The position numbers and the translations under genes are program-made. The notes under the pieces are model-generated. The model worked only from the letters and a program-made list of their open reading frames with translations. It made no database searches and was not told where the DNA came from. Positions 23,741 through 37,454 of a stretch of 39,138 nucleotides of DNA are shown one piece after another. Within the stretch, counting starts at the first letter, position 1. Every line of letters starts with the position of its first letter. The DNA is from Bacillota bacterium (GTDB lineage Bacteria; Bacillota; Bacilli; Alicyclobacillales; SLC66): positions 1 through 39,138 of the forward strand of contig JAPNUP010000158.1 in assembly GCA_026627345.1 (NCBI GenBank), in the 5' to 3' direction.

Positions 23741-24970
23741 ATGAAGACGTCGACGATCGGTGTGCTCGGAGACGGACAATTGGCCCAGATGACCTGTTTG
23801 GCAGGCCAAACGCTGGGCTGTGTGATGCACGTATACGCGCAGTCGCCAGATAGCCCGGCTGCCAAAGTCGCAGATCGTGTGTGGCTCGGAGATCTGAATG
23901 ATGAGGAACAGCTTGCGCGTTTCGCCGAGGCAGTGGACGTGATCACGTACGACACGGAACTGTTGCCTGTAGCATGCGTGAGATCGCTGCAAACACACGC
24001 CCGGCTCTGTCCCTCTCCTGAGCTCTTGTACATCGCCCAGAATCGCATTCGCGAACGGGCTTTCCTCCGTCAGATCGATATTCCGATGCCGCAGGTAGCT
24101 CCCGTGTTATCGGCAGAAGACGCTTATGCAGCAGCGCTTAGCATGGGTGTCCCAGGAATTTTGAAAACCGCTGAGCAAGGCTATGACGGCAAGGGGCAGG
24201 TGCGCGTGGATCGACCTGATGAGGCGAGACCTGCGTGGCAGGCCCTAGGGGGAGTTCCCTGCGTACTCGAAGAGCGTGTATCGTTCGTGGCAGAGATGTC
24301 CGTGCTTGTGGCAGGTTCGCTAGACGGGACTTATCAGGCTTATCCAGTAGTAGACAACCGGCATGAGCACCATATCTTACACCTCTCGTCGGCACCCTCA
24401 CAGCTACCGCAAGCGGCACAAGATGAGGCGACGCGGATTGCTCTGGCGATCGCGAAAGCGGCACAACTCGTAGGGTTGCTGGCCGTCGAGATGTTTTATA
24501 CGCAAGATGGCCGCGTGCTTGTCAATGAGTTGGCTCCGCGTCCCCATAACTCGGGACACCACACGCAAGTCACGACTGCCACTAGTCAGTTTCTGCAACT
24601 CTGTCGGGCTATCACGGGGCTTGCTCTCGGGCCGCTAGACGCGCAGCCGGGCGCGATGGTCAATCTGCTTGGAGACCTTTTTATTCACCTCGATCCGCAA
24701 ACGGATGACCTGATCTATCAGCATGCAGGCTTTCTTTCGACAGAGCGGCTTGTGAATTATTTACGAACATATGTTCAGGAACAAGGAGAGTGGTCAGTCG
24801 ATCTCGAACGCTGTCATGTATACTTTTATGGTAAAGAAATGGCGCGGCCAGGTCGCAAGATGGGGCATGCCATGATCGTGGACGATACTGTGCAAGGCGC
24901 AGTGAAACAGATGGAGGCGCTACATGCACTGTTTGCAGCGGCAGAACAAGCCAGGGAGAGAAAAGTATGA
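23741..24970 (+). CDS. purK: N5-carboxyaminoimidazole ribonucleotide synthase (PurK)
   Basis: A 409-residue ATP-grasp enzyme that makes N5-CAIR from AIR, bicarbonate and ATP. It begins TIGVLGDGQLAQM. The ATP-grasp lysines are in ILKTAEQGYDGKGQ, and the metal/active-site block is NELAPRPHNSGHHT. It is somewhat longer than the usual ~380 residues, with extra sequence near the C-terminus (LRTYVQEQGEWSVDLE). The segment usually reading TYEFEN is TYDTEL here. The start ATG 23741 follows AGAGGAGAGG. Its stop overlaps the next gene's start in an ATGA. Confidence 0.93.
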   Translation: MKTSTIGVLGDGQLAQMTCLAGQTLGCVMHVYAQSPDSPAAKVADRVWLGDLNDEEQLARFAEAVDVITYDTELLPVACVRSLQTHARLCPSPELLYIAQNRIRERAFLRQIDIPMPQVAPVLSAEDAYAAALSMGVPGILKTAEQGYDGKGQVRVDRPDEARPAWQALGGVPCVLEERVSFVAEMSVLVAGSLDGTYQAYPVVDNRHEHHILHLSSAPSQLPQAAQDEATRIALAIAKAAQLVGLLAVEMFYTQDGRVLVNELAPRPHNSGHHTQVTTATSQFLQLCRAITGLALGPLDAQPGAMVNLLGDLFIHLDPQTDDLIYQHAGFLSTERLVNYLRTYVQEQGEWSVDLERCHVYFYGKEMARPGRKMGHAMIVDDTVQGAVKQMEALHALFAAAEQARERKV

Positions 24971-25438
24971 CAACGCTCACCGTAGATGAGGCCCGACAGA
25001 TCCTTCGCGCGGCTTTGACGGATCAGGTGATGAAGCAGGAACGTGAGCAGACGCTATTGGTAGTCGAGCATCGCGCTCGTGATCTGCTCGACGGCATGGG
25101 ACTCGGTTATGTGCTTGATGCGCCAGAAGTCGCGCAACGCTTCGCCTTGTACAAGCAGATGCATCACATACCTGGCGACCATCTTTGGCAGGCGATGCAG
25201 TTCGTGTTTCGCGTCGCACGGGATGGCGGCGACGACGCGGATGCGAGACTAGTGCAACATTATATGGGGATCATCTATCGCACGCTGTTTACTGCACCGC
25301 TGCGACGGAGACCGCAGATTCCGGATGCTTGGTGGGAGACACCGCTCGGGCTCGCCTGCCTGTTTGTCGAACAGGGTGTGGAGGCTTGCGAAAGATTACT
25401 CTTGCCACTGCAAGAGGCGTTAGGGGAGGATCTGTCCG

Positions 25439-25449
<11 letters not shown>
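24967..25449 (+). CDS. unknown protein embedded between purK and pcrA
   Basis: A 160-residue soluble protein that I do not recognise. It is largely alpha-helical by eye: VDEARQILRAALTDQVMKQE, then an acidic/basic mixed middle (FRVARDGGDDADARLVQHYM), and a C-terminal helix pair (LACLFVEQGVEACERLLLPL). No signal peptide, membrane segment or known catalytic motif is visible. Its ATG overlaps the purK stop (ATGA). Its 3' end overlaps the pcrA start by 11 bases, so it is translated within the purEK-pcrA-ligA run. Its role is not known. Confidence 0.72.
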
Positions 25450-29753
<4,304 letters not shown>

Positions 29754-29754
29754 C

Positions 29755-29806
29755 CCGAAGCACCGTACCCATTTGCAGGGACAGGGTGCTTCGGAGCGTC
29801 CTTTTT
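29755..29806 (+). terminator. intrinsic terminator after ligA
   Basis: A perfect 10-base-pair stem (29755-29764 with 29785-29794) and a large loop are followed seven bases later by five T (29802-29806). Confidence 0.75.
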
Positions 29807-30060
29807 AGCGGCCACGAATGAATTCGCCCACATTTTGCTTATATTTACGTCGGACCCTCACAAAGCGAAAGCGTGAGGAGTATCTACCTAATACAAACGC
29901 CAATGGAATGGCCACGATGTCAATGCCGGCAAACCAGTCCACGATACACACCCCTTCCTACGAAGAGCCTATGTGTAGCGCGGACGAACTAGACCTCGGC
30001 GCGTACCAGACAGGTCTGTTATACTACATGAGGTGCAGCACTAAGGGGGATTTGCTCGCG
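29807..30060 (+). other. 254-base untranslated upstream region with hairpin
   Basis: The region before the TagO-like start is open in frame from 29818, but the translation is low in hydrophobic residues and unlike the family, so it is treated as non-coding. It contains a neat hairpin at 29856-29878: a 6-base-pair outer stem, an A-rich bulge and a two-pair inner stem closed by GAAA. A -10-like TATACT occurs at 30020-30025, about 36 bases before the start, with a poor -35. If transcription starts there, the hairpin lies upstream of it. Confidence 0.35.
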
Positions 30061-31014
30061 ATGCAGTTCGTATTGGCGGTTTTGGTTAGCTTCGGGTTCG
30101 TGTATTTCACCGTGCCATACGTGCAGAGACTGGCGATAAAGACCGGATTTGTTGATATGCCGAATCAGCGCAAGCTGCATAAAGACCCGATTCCTCTGCT
30201 CGGTGGACTCGCGATCTATGTCGGCTTTATCCTCACCGCTGCCATCTTCACGCATCGTGCGCCCGAATTCTGGGGTATTACCACTGGCGGACTGCTTATA
30301 TTTCTAATCGGAATTATCGATGATTTCTATAAAACACGTCGTAAAGACATGCCTGCTTGGCCGAAATTTCTGGTACAGATTGCCGCGGCCAGCATCTTGC
30401 CTTTGTTTGATGTCAGCATTCAGGGGATCAATATCCCGTTCTCACACCCATCATTTGTCACATTTCCGATTTGGCTGCGCTATGTGACGACCATCATCTG
30501 GGTCGTGGGTATCACTAACATGATGAATTTTTTAGACGGCGTAGATGGTTTGGCGGCGGGTCTTGCCGCGATTTCCGGGACGACGCTATTTTTCATCGCC
30601 CTTGTGAAGGGGCATTCATCGATGGCGATGTTGGCGATCATCCTCATCGGAAGCGCTCTCGGGTTTCTCCGGCATAACTTTTATCCCGCCAGAATTTTCA
30701 TGGGCGATGCAGGAGCAACCTTTCTCGGGTATGTGTTGGCTGCGATCGCCGTCGATGGCGCATTCAAATCAGCTACACTGGTCTCGGTAGCGATCCCTGT
30801 CTTGGCTCTCGGGGTTCCCATCATGGATACATTTTACGTCATGTTTCGACGTGTTCGAGAAAATCGTCCGATCTATGTAGCGGATAAAGGCCATACCTTT
30901 CACCAATTGATGCGCTCTGGCTTGTCGCAAAAGCAGACCGTGACTTTTCTCTATTTGCTGGGCATCTGCTTTTCCTTGGTATCGATTGTCATCCTACTCG
31001 TAGGTCAACACTGA
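30061..31014 (+). CDS. undecaprenyl-phosphate N-acetylglucosaminyl 1-phosphate transferase (TagO/WecA/MraY family)
   Basis: A 317-residue polytopic membrane transferase that attaches GlcNAc-1-phosphate (or a related sugar phosphate) to undecaprenyl phosphate, the first step of wall teichoic acid or another surface polymer. Family motifs: DMPNQRKLHKDPIPLLGG, IGIIDDFYKTRRKDMP, NMMNFLDGVDGLAAG and RIFMGDAGATFLGY, all with the catalytic Asp clusters. The C-terminal DKGHTFHQLMRSGLSQKQ is typical of WecA/TagO rather than MraY. The start ATG 30061 has AAGGGGG eleven bases before it. It stands alone and converges on the rhodanese gene. Confidence 0.9.
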   Translation: MQFVLAVLVSFGFVYFTVPYVQRLAIKTGFVDMPNQRKLHKDPIPLLGGLAIYVGFILTAAIFTHRAPEFWGITTGGLLIFLIGIIDDFYKTRRKDMPAWPKFLVQIAAASILPLFDVSIQGINIPFSHPSFVTFPIWLRYVTTIIWVVGITNMMNFLDGVDGLAAGLAAISGTTLFFIALVKGHSSMAMLAIILIGSALGFLRHNFYPARIFMGDAGATFLGYVLAAIAVDGAFKSATLVSVAIPVLALGVPIMDTFYVMFRRVRENRPIYVADKGHTFHQLMRSGLSQKQTVTFLYLLGICFSLVSIVILLVGQH

Positions 31015-31027
31015 TGATCACTACACC

Positions 31028-31075
31028 AAAAGCAGTGGCCGCGGCAAGGGATATCCTTGGCGGCCACTGCTTTTT
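31028..31075. terminator. bidirectional intrinsic terminator between TagO-like gene and rhodanese
   Basis: A long stem (31028-31041 with 31061-31074 plus an inner helix 31045-31049/31055-31059) with A-rich and T-rich flanks. Five T follow (31071-31075) on the plus strand and four A-derived T on the minus. It is 15 bases beyond the rhodanese stop. Confidence 0.85.
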
Positions 31076-31089
31076 GGCGATGTCAACGA

Positions 31090-31479
31090 CTATTCGACGT
31101 CGAATCCGGCCGCTTTCCAGGCAGCGGTGCCGCCATCGATATAGGCGACATCGGTGAAACCCATTTGTTTGAGCAAGTAAGCGCCTAGTGCGGCTTGTCC
31201 GCCTGCACCGCAGGTGACGAGCACCGGGCGGTTGCGGTCTGCCAGGTTTGGTTCACGCAAGTGCTCTGGCAACTCAAGGTCGGCACGGATAGGCAACATC
31301 CCCAGAGAGATGTTTACGCTACTCGGAATCAGTCCGCAAGCCCCGGCATCTTTGGCATCTTGCACATCGATGATAAAGGTATGAGGATCCGCCTTGATCT
31401 TCTCGCGTGCCTCAGCCGAGCTGACGCCCGGAACGTTGGCGCGTGCTTGTGCCACCATCTGTTTGAATGTGACTGCCAT
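31090..31479 (-). CDS. single-domain rhodanese
   Basis: A 129-residue rhodanese-fold protein. The persulfide cysteine is Cys90 in LVTCGAGGQAALGAYLL, a loop of the sulfurtransferase type, preceded by the rhodanese signature DVQDAKD and followed by VAYIDGGTAAW. It probably carries sulfane sulfur for thiosulfate or persulfide handling. The partner is unknown. It is soluble, with no signal peptide. The start ATG 31479 has GGGAGG eight bases upstream. The longer frame to 31575 is rejected because that SD would lie inside it. Confidence 0.87.
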   Translation of the reverse strand: MAVTFKQMVAQARANVPGVSSAEAREKIKADPHTFIIDVQDAKDAGACGLIPSSVNISLGMLPIRADLELPEHLREPNLADRNRPVLVTCGAGGQAALGAYLLKQMGFTDVAYIDGGTAAWKAAGFDVE

Positions 31480-31607
31480 GTAAAAAGCCTCCCTTTTTAT
31501 GTGTATCGAAACGAGTTGCCGCTTTAGTCTACACCACGGGGCTTCGCCTTGCCATTGTCCTGCGTGTGATGTCACGGATTAGCCCTCATTAACCCAGATC
31601 GGACCTA

Positions 31608-31616
31608 TGGTATAAT
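31608..31616 (+). promoter_or_regulatory. extended -10 promoter of the gatCAB operon
   Basis: TGGTATAAT is a perfect extended -10 (TGn + TATAAT at 31611-31616). A partial -35 (TTAACC, 31589-31594) lies 16 bases before the -10. Transcription would start near 31623. Confidence 0.7.
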
Positions 31617-31631
31617 TGGGGAACGAATAAA

Positions 31632-31654
31632 GTAGCGACCACATGGTGTGCTAC
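31632..31654 (+). other. leader hairpin in front of the gatC ribosome binding site
   Basis: GTAGC (31632-31636) pairs with GCTAC (31650-31654), with a short inner CC/GG pairing. It lies between the predicted transcription start and the SD GCGGAGGGA (31655-31663) and could influence initiation. A short stem like this may be chance. Confidence 0.3.
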
Positions 31655-31670
31655 AGCGGAGGGACAAGCT

Positions 31671-31964
31671 TTGCAATTGACGGAAAAAGATGTGGAACAC
31701 GTGGCTGCTTTGGCTCGCCTCCACGTGACTGAAGAACAAAAGCGTGTACTCGCGATCGAACTTGGACAAATCCTTGCGTATGCGCAAGAACTGCAGAGCC
31801 TTGACTTGACTGATATCCCACCGACCACGCAAGCTAGCGCTGGCAGCAAGACAGTGACGCGAGCAGATCGCCCACGCGCCTCTTTGCCACAAGCACTCGC
31901 GCTCGCCAATGCCCCGGATGAAGACGAAGGGCAATTTCGCGTACCGGCAGTGTTGGAGGGATGA
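31671..31964 (+). CDS. gatC: Asp/Glu-tRNA amidotransferase subunit C
   Basis: A 97-residue GatC, which clasps GatA and GatB. It matches the family: [19 protein letters not shown], then the [12 protein letters not shown] stretch and the C-terminal FRVPAVLE. The start is TTG 31671, with GCGGAGGGA eight bases before it. It is the first gene of gatC-gatA-gatB, and its stop overlaps the ATG at 31961. Confidence 0.93.
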   Translation: MQLTEKDVEHVAALARLHVTEEQKRVLAIELGQILAYAQELQSLDLTDIPPTTQASAGSKTVTRADRPRASLPQALALANAPDEDEGQFRVPAVLEG

Positions 31965-31969
31965 GTACA

Positions 31970-33466
31970 GTGGACTTTTACGGTGGGATCAAGCGTTTGC
32001 AAGAGGGGTTGGCCAGCGGTGAATGGACAGCGAGCGATCTGGTCGGTCACAGCCTCGCGACCATTGAGACATACGATGCACAAGTGAAGGCTTTTTTGCG
32101 TCTTGACGGAGAAGGGGCGAGTAGTAAGGTCGCGCGCGTTGGCAATAATGGTTGTGCCCCAGAGACCTATGAATCACACGAGACTGTCCATCCGACGCGC
32201 TCGCCACTAGCTGGGATTCCGTATGCTTTAAAGGACAATCTCTGTGTGACAGGTATGGAGACTACGTGTGCCAGCCAAATTTTGCGTGGCTATATTCCCC
32301 CTTACTCCGCAACGGTCGTCGAACGGTTGGAACGCTCCGGCGGTGTGTTGATGGGTAAGCTGAATCTCGACGAATTCGCCATGGGGTCCTCTACTGAAAA
32401 CTCGAGTTATTTTGTCACGCGCAATCCGTGGGATCTCAGTCGTGTTCCGGGAGGGTCTAGTGGCGGATCGGCCGCGGCCGTAGCCGCTGGCATGGTTCCC
32501 TATACGCTCGGCTCAGACACTGGCGGCTCGATCAGGCAACCGGCCGCTTTTTGTGGGGTAGTCGGTTTGAAGCCAACGTATGGGCTGGTTTCGCGCTATG
32601 GTCTCGTGGCTTTTGCCTCATCGCTCGATCAGGTGGGTCCGCTTACACATTCAGTTGAAGATGCGGCGACCGTACTGCAGGTGATCGCGGGGTTCGATGA
32701 ACGAGACTCTACTTCTGTGAAGGTAGACATTCCGGATTATACGGCAGCTTTAACGGGTGACATTCGCGGACTCCGTGTCGGTATCCCGATGGAGTACTTC
32801 GACACCGGGATGGAAGAGGGCGTGCGACGCTCAGTCGAGCAGGCGATTGCCACGTTGCGCGAGCTAGGCGCGCAGATCAAGGAGATCAGCCTGCCGATGA
32901 CGCGGTATGCGCTGTCCGCCTATTATCTGATCGCTCCGGCTGAGGCTTCGTCCAACTTGGCGCGCTACGACGGGGTCCGGTATGGCTACCGTGCCACCGA
33001 TCCGGCGAATCTACTCGACATGTATAAGAAAACGCGCAGTGAAGGGTTCGGACCTGAGGTCAAACGCCGTATCCTGATCGGCACATACGCGCTTAGCTCT
33101 GGTTATTACGACGCCTATTATAAGCGCGCTCAGCAGGTCCGGACGCTGATCGCTCGCGACTTTGCTGCCGCCTTTGCCGAGGTGGACGTGATCGTGTCGC
33201 CGACGACGCCGACGACGGCGTTTGCCATTGGGGAGAAAACGGATCCGTTGACCATGTACCTGAATGACATTTATACCATCCCCGTGAACTTAGCCGGACT
33301 GCCTGCCATCAGCGTCCCTTGTGGGTTGGTGGATGGACTGCCGGTTGGGTTGCAAATGATCGGTCGCTCGTTCGATGAAAGCACGCTACTGAAAACGGCG
33401 CATGCCTATGAACAGGCGGCAGGCTTCTCGTCGCTGCGACCGACGCTCGTCAAGGAGGTGCGCTGA
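31970..33466 (+). CDS. gatA: Glu-tRNA(Gln)/Asp-tRNA(Asn) amidotransferase subunit A
   Basis: A 498-residue amidase-signature protein that releases ammonia from glutamine for transamidation of Glu-tRNA(Gln). The Ser-cisSer-Lys triad is visible: Lys88 in YALKDNLC, Ser163 in PGGSSGGSA and Ser187 in [10 protein letters not shown], with the spacing expected for GatA. The start is taken as GTG 31970, nine bases after the SD GGAGGG. ATG 31961 overlaps the gatC stop but abuts that SD and is the alternative, adding three residues. gatB follows one base after the gatA stop. Confidence 0.95.
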   Translation: MDFYGGIKRLQEGLASGEWTASDLVGHSLATIETYDAQVKAFLRLDGEGASSKVARVGNNGCAPETYESHETVHPTRSPLAGIPYALKDNLCVTGMETTCASQILRGYIPPYSATVVERLERSGGVLMGKLNLDEFAMGSSTENSSYFVTRNPWDLSRVPGGSSGGSAAAVAAGMVPYTLGSDTGGSIRQPAAFCGVVGLKPTYGLVSRYGLVAFASSLDQVGPLTHSVEDAATVLQVIAGFDERDSTSVKVDIPDYTAALTGDIRGLRVGIPMEYFDTGMEEGVRRSVEQAIATLRELGAQIKEISLPMTRYALSAYYLIAPAEASSNLARYDGVRYGYRATDPANLLDMYKKTRSEGFGPEVKRRILIGTYALSSGYYDAYYKRAQQVRTLIARDFAAAFAEVDVIVSPTTPTTAFAIGEKTDPLTMYLNDIYTIPVNLAGLPAISVPCGLVDGLPVGLQMIGRSFDESTLLKTAHAYEQAAGFSSLRPTLVKEVR

Positions 33467-33467
33467 T

Positions 33468-34901
33468 ATGAGCTATGAAACGGTCATCGGTCTTGAAGTG
33501 CACGTAGAGCTCGGAACGCGTACAAAGATCTTTTGCGGTTGTGAGGTGGCGTTTGGCGCAGCGCCGAACTCGCGCGTGTGTCCGGTCTGTCTGGGCAGTC
33601 CAGGGGTCTTGCCAGTGCTCAACGAACAGGCGCTTGCCCTCGGTATTCGCGCGGCCCTCGCGCTCAATTGTCAGGTGCGCCGAAGCAGTAAATTTGACCG
33701 CAAGAATTACTTTTATCCCGACAGTCCGAAGGCGTACCAGATCTCTCAGTACGATGAGCCGATCGGCGAACACGGCCACATCGACATCGTGGTGGATGGT
33801 CAGACGCGGCGCATCGGAATCACGCGGGTACACCTGGAAGAAGACGCTGGCAAGCTGACGCACTCGCCTTTTGGCGATACTTCGTCCGTCGATCTGAATC
33901 GCGTAGGGGTTCCGTTGATCGAAATTGTCAGTGAACCGGATATCCGAACTCCGGAAGAGGCGCGGTTGTATCTAGAAGAGTTGAAGGCGATTATGCAATA
34001 CTGCGAGGTTTCCGAGTGTAAGATGGAAGAAGGGTCGCTACGTTGCGATGCCAATATTTCGTTGCGTCCGGTAGGTGCGTCTGCGCTTGGCACGAAGACG
34101 GAAATCAAGAATATGAACAGCTTTCGCAATGTTTTGCGTGGGCTCGAGTATGAACAGCAGCGTCAAGCAGATCTCTTGCGCAGTGGTGAAGTGATCGTAC
34201 AGCAGACTTTGCGCTTTGATGATGCGACGGCGAAGACGATCGTCATGCGCTCCAAGGAGGATGCACACGACTATCGGTATTTTCCGGATCCTGACTTGCC
34301 ACGTATCGAGCTGAGCGAATCGTATATTGCGCAGCGACTTGCAGAGATACCTGAACTGCCAGCCAACATACGGGCGCGATTCGAACAGGACTACGGTCTG
34401 CCTGCCTACGATGCAGGTGTGCTCACGGCGAGCAAGGCACTCTCTATGTTTTTCGATCAGACTGCGCGTCTTGTGAAGGATCCGAAGGCAGCCAGTAACT
34501 GGATCATGGGGGATCTGCTCGCGTATCTTAAAGAAGACGGCAAGGAGATTGAGGGTTTGACGATGCAGCCGAAGCAACTCGCCGGGCTGATCGGGTTGAT
34601 CGATGATGGCACGATTTCGACAAAGATCGCCAAGACGGTGCTAAGAGATATGGTCTCTTCTGGTCGTGACGCGCCAACCATCATTGCCGAGCAAGGATTG
34701 GTACAAATCTCGGACGAAGGGGAGTTGCGCGCGATTGCACAGCGTGTGATTGCAGCCAATCCGAAGTCTGTGGCGGATTATATGGCAGGTAAGGAGAAGG
34801 CCATCGGCTCGTTGGTCGGACAGGTGATGAAGGAGACCAAAGGCAAGGCGAACCCGCAAGTGGTTAATCGTTTGATGGCCGAGTTGCTCAGCTCAAAGTA
34901 G
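33468..34901 (+). CDS. gatB: Glu-tRNA(Gln)/Asp-tRNA(Asn) amidotransferase subunit B
   Basis: A 477-residue GatB, the kinase/transamidase subunit. It begins YETVIGLEVHVELGT. It has the family blocks NYFYPDSPKAYQISQYD, LEEDAGKL, DLNRVGVPLIEIVSEPD, and the C-terminal YqeY-like helical domain ending PQVVNRLMAELL. The start ATG 33468 follows AAGGAGG. The gene is two bases downstream of gatA, in the usual order. Confidence 0.97.
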   Translation: MSYETVIGLEVHVELGTRTKIFCGCEVAFGAAPNSRVCPVCLGSPGVLPVLNEQALALGIRAALALNCQVRRSSKFDRKNYFYPDSPKAYQISQYDEPIGEHGHIDIVVDGQTRRIGITRVHLEEDAGKLTHSPFGDTSSVDLNRVGVPLIEIVSEPDIRTPEEARLYLEELKAIMQYCEVSECKMEEGSLRCDANISLRPVGASALGTKTEIKNMNSFRNVLRGLEYEQQRQADLLRSGEVIVQQTLRFDDATAKTIVMRSKEDAHDYRYFPDPDLPRIELSESYIAQRLAEIPELPANIRARFEQDYGLPAYDAGVLTASKALSMFFDQTARLVKDPKAASNWIMGDLLAYLKEDGKEIEGLTMQPKQLAGLIGLIDDGTISTKIAKTVLRDMVSSGRDAPTIIAEQGLVQISDEGELRAIAQRVIAANPKSVADYMAGKEKAIGSLVGQVMKETKGKANPQVVNRLMAELLSSK

Positions 34902-34929
34902 AACATGCCTTGCATGAGGAGGCGACAGC

Positions 34930-35850
34930 ATGCGACCGCGGATACGGTTGATCTACAACCCGACCGCCGGGAAGGAACTGTTTCGGCACCGTTTGCCAGA
35001 GGTCCTGCGCATTCTGGAAACTGCCGGGCTTGAGGCTTCGTGTCATGCCACAACGGGGGCGCGCGATGCGACGAACGAAGCAGTGCGGGCGGCCCAAGAT
35101 GGGTTTCTGTACGTAGTGGCGTGCGGCGGTGATGGCACGGTCAACGAGGTGATCAATGGCCTGGCGCGCGTACCGACTGATCGGCGTCCGACGCTTGGCA
35201 TTATTCCAGCTGGTACGACCAATGATCTGGCGCGAGCGTTGAAACTCCCTTTTCAGATTGAGGAGGCGGCTCGTCTGATCGCTGCAGGCGTCACGATGCC
35301 TCTCGATCTCGGACGGATAGGGAGAGATCACTATTTCGTCAATATCGCTGGCTGCGGACGACTCACGGAGATCACCTACGATGTGCCGAGTCGCATGAAG
35401 ACGATGCTCGGGCAACTCGCGTACGTTATGAGGGGGCTTGAACGGTTGCCGGGGCTGCGACCCATTCATCTGCAGCTGCGTTCGTCAAGTCACGGTGAGG
35501 CGGATTATGAGTACGACCATCAAGCCATGCTGTGCCTGATCACGAATTCGCGTTCAGTCGGCGGCTTTGAGCGTATCGCGCCAAGGGCATCCGTGCATGA
35601 TGGCAAGCTGGATGTGCTGATTATCAAACCGACGCATCTTGCGAATCTGCTGCGCATCGCCACGATTGCATTACGCGGGGAGCATGTGCAGGACGAGCAT
35701 GTGCTGTACTTTCACGCACAAAGGATTGAACTGTCGTCGCGTGAACAGGTGGACGTCAATATCGATGGTGAATACGGGGGACGTTTGCCGACAGTGGTGC
35801 AGGTGATGCCGAATCACTTGTCTGTGCTGGTGCGCAGCCCCTTGTCGTAA
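34930..35850 (+). CDS. diacylglycerol/lipid kinase (DgkB/YegS-type)
   Basis: A 306-residue soluble lipid kinase with the catalytic-domain motifs LIYNPTAGK near the N-terminus and CGGDGTVNEVINGL (GGDGT at residues 66-70), then IIPAGTTNDLARAL. The all-beta C-terminal domain follows. Length and motifs fit DgkB, which recycles diacylglycerol made during lipoteichoic acid synthesis in Firmicutes. Placement downstream of gatB and upstream of the RlmCD-type gene fits the order known from Bacilli. The start ATG 34930 follows GGAGG. Confidence 0.92.
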   Translation: MRPRIRLIYNPTAGKELFRHRLPEVLRILETAGLEASCHATTGARDATNEAVRAAQDGFLYVVACGGDGTVNEVINGLARVPTDRRPTLGIIPAGTTNDLARALKLPFQIEEAARLIAAGVTMPLDLGRIGRDHYFVNIAGCGRLTEITYDVPSRMKTMLGQLAYVMRGLERLPGLRPIHLQLRSSSHGEADYEYDHQAMLCLITNSRSVGGFERIAPRASVHDGKLDVLIIKPTHLANLLRIATIALRGEHVQDEHVLYFHAQRIELSSREQVDVNIDGEYGGRLPTVVQVMPNHLSVLVRSPLS

Positions 35851-35875
35851 ACGAGCAAAGGAAAGTAGGCGCAAG

Positions 35876-37390
35876 ATGACTGAGCAAAGGGGTCGCACCA
35901 GGCGACCGCAAGGTACAGATCCGAGGCAAAGGCGTCGGACAGGTGGGCGAGGAGATCGTCGCGCCAGGCCTGATCAGACAGTGCGGATGGCGCCTGTACA
36001 AGTGGGCGACGAACTCGAACTGACCGTTGATAGACTGGGTTATCGCGGCGAAGGGGTAGCGCGCCATGAAGGGTTCGCGGTCTTTATCGAAGGGGCTTTG
36101 CCTGGTGAGCGCGTGCAAGCGCGCGTGACACAAGTGGCCCGATCATTTGCCCATGCGCACTTGCACACCGTCCTGACGCCTGCAACGGAGCGCGTCGTTC
36201 CTTTGTGTGCGGTTTACGATCTTTGCGGCGGATGCCAATTGCAACATCTGAGTTATGCGGGGCAACTCCAGTTCAAGCGGCAAGCGGTTGTGGATGCGCT
36301 GACGCGCATCGGAAAGTTTCCTTCACAAGCTGTGGAGGCGCTCGTGCGGTCAACTATCCCAATGGATGAACCTTGGCGTTATCGAAACAAAGTACAAGTG
36401 GCCGCGGCTGTGCGCGGTGGCCGCTTTGTCATCGGATTTGTCGAAGAAGGTACGCATGAGCCGGTAGAGGCGAGTGAGTGCTTGATTCGACCTGTAGGAC
36501 ACGATCAGGTGCTCGCGAAAACACTTGAGGTCATCGACCATTATGCCATTGGGGCATATGACGAAGCATCGGGTCAAGGCGATGTCACCCGCATCGCCAT
36601 ACGTACCACTAAAGGCGGAGAGGTGCTTCTCATCGTCGACACGGCAGGTGCTAGCCTGCCGCATGCCAAGGCGTTCGCCAGTGCTTTAGCGGCGAAGGTA
36701 GACGGTATAGAGGAGGAAGAGGCTTCGGATGCACGAGGTCTTGGCAGGCCGCGAATCCGGTTGGCGGGCATCGTGCATCAACCCTCCAGCGGGGCAAGCC
36801 GCGTTCTATACGGTGTACCGTATGTTGACGAGACGATCGCGGGCCTTGATTTTCGCGTATCGGCAGACTCGTTTTTGCAAGTCAATCCCGTTCAGACCGA
36901 GCGCCTATATCAGGAGGCGATTCAGGCAGCGGTACTTGAAACCGAGGACTTCGTGTGGGACTTGTATTGCGGGATCGGCACCTTGTCTCTCTTGGCAGCT
37001 CAGCACTGTCGCCGCGTTGTCGGCATCGAGGAAGTGGAGCAAGCGGTGGACGATGCTAAGGCTAACGCTACGCGAAACGGACTGCCGCACGCAGATTTCG
37101 TCGCGGGCCGCGTAGAGCAGGCGATCGTCGACTTGCTCGAGCGCGAGGGCCCGCCAGATGTCGTCTTGCTCGACCCGCCGCGTGCAGGTTGTGCGCCAGA
37201 GGTGCTAGCGGCGCTTCTCGTAGCAAGCCCTCGCCGCATCGTCTACGTGTCCTGTAACCCAGCGACGCTTGCGCGTGATCTACGGCTTTTGGCGGATGGT
37301 GGGTATGAGAGTAGGCTCATACAGCCGCTCGATATGTTCCCGCAGACCGCTCATGTGGAGTGCTGTGTGTCGCTCGTTAGAAGCTCCTGA
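35876..37390 (+). CDS. 23S rRNA (uracil-5-)-methyltransferase, RlmCD/RumA-type
   Basis: A 504-residue TRAM-domain SAM methyltransferase. After a basic, low-complexity N-terminal tail (about 1-38, Arg/Gly rich, probably binding RNA) comes the TRAM beta-barrel, then an iron-sulfur cysteine set (Cys111, Cys117, Cys120 in CAVYDLCGGC with a later Cys in SECLIRP). The SAM site is VWDLYCGIGTLSL, and the catalytic cysteine is in YVSCNPATLARDL. It methylates U to m5U in 23S rRNA. Which position, or both, cannot be read. The tail makes it longer than the ~450-460 residues of typical RlmCD. Confidence 0.93.
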   Translation: MTEQRGRTRRPQGTDPRQRRRTGGRGDRRARPDQTVRMAPVQVGDELELTVDRLGYRGEGVARHEGFAVFIEGALPGERVQARVTQVARSFAHAHLHTVLTPATERVVPLCAVYDLCGGCQLQHLSYAGQLQFKRQAVVDALTRIGKFPSQAVEALVRSTIPMDEPWRYRNKVQVAAAVRGGRFVIGFVEEGTHEPVEASECLIRPVGHDQVLAKTLEVIDHYAIGAYDEASGQGDVTRIAIRTTKGGEVLLIVDTAGASLPHAKAFASALAAKVDGIEEEEASDARGLGRPRIRLAGIVHQPSSGASRVLYGVPYVDETIAGLDFRVSADSFLQVNPVQTERLYQEAIQAAVLETEDFVWDLYCGIGTLSLLAAQHCRRVVGIEEVEQAVDDAKANATRNGLPHADFVAGRVEQAIVDLLEREGPPDVVLLDPPRAGCAPEVLAALLVASPRRIVYVSCNPATLARDLRLLADGGYESRLIQPLDMFPQTAHVECCVSLVRSS

Positions 37391-37425
37391 TATCCCTCCA
37401 CATGTCCACATATATCTTCTTTGAG

Positions 37426-37454
37426 AGCTCAGGCGAATCGTTGCCTGGGCTTTT
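37426..37454 (+). terminator. intrinsic terminator after the rRNA methyltransferase gene
   Basis: A 9-base-pair stem with one G-T pair (37426-37434 with 37443-37451) and an 8-base loop lead into a T-run (37451-37454). Confidence 0.65.

Noticed and set aside
29818-30060. N-terminal extension of the TagO-like protein
   Set aside because: The extra residues are not hydrophobic or conserved in type, and a good SD precedes ATG 30061.
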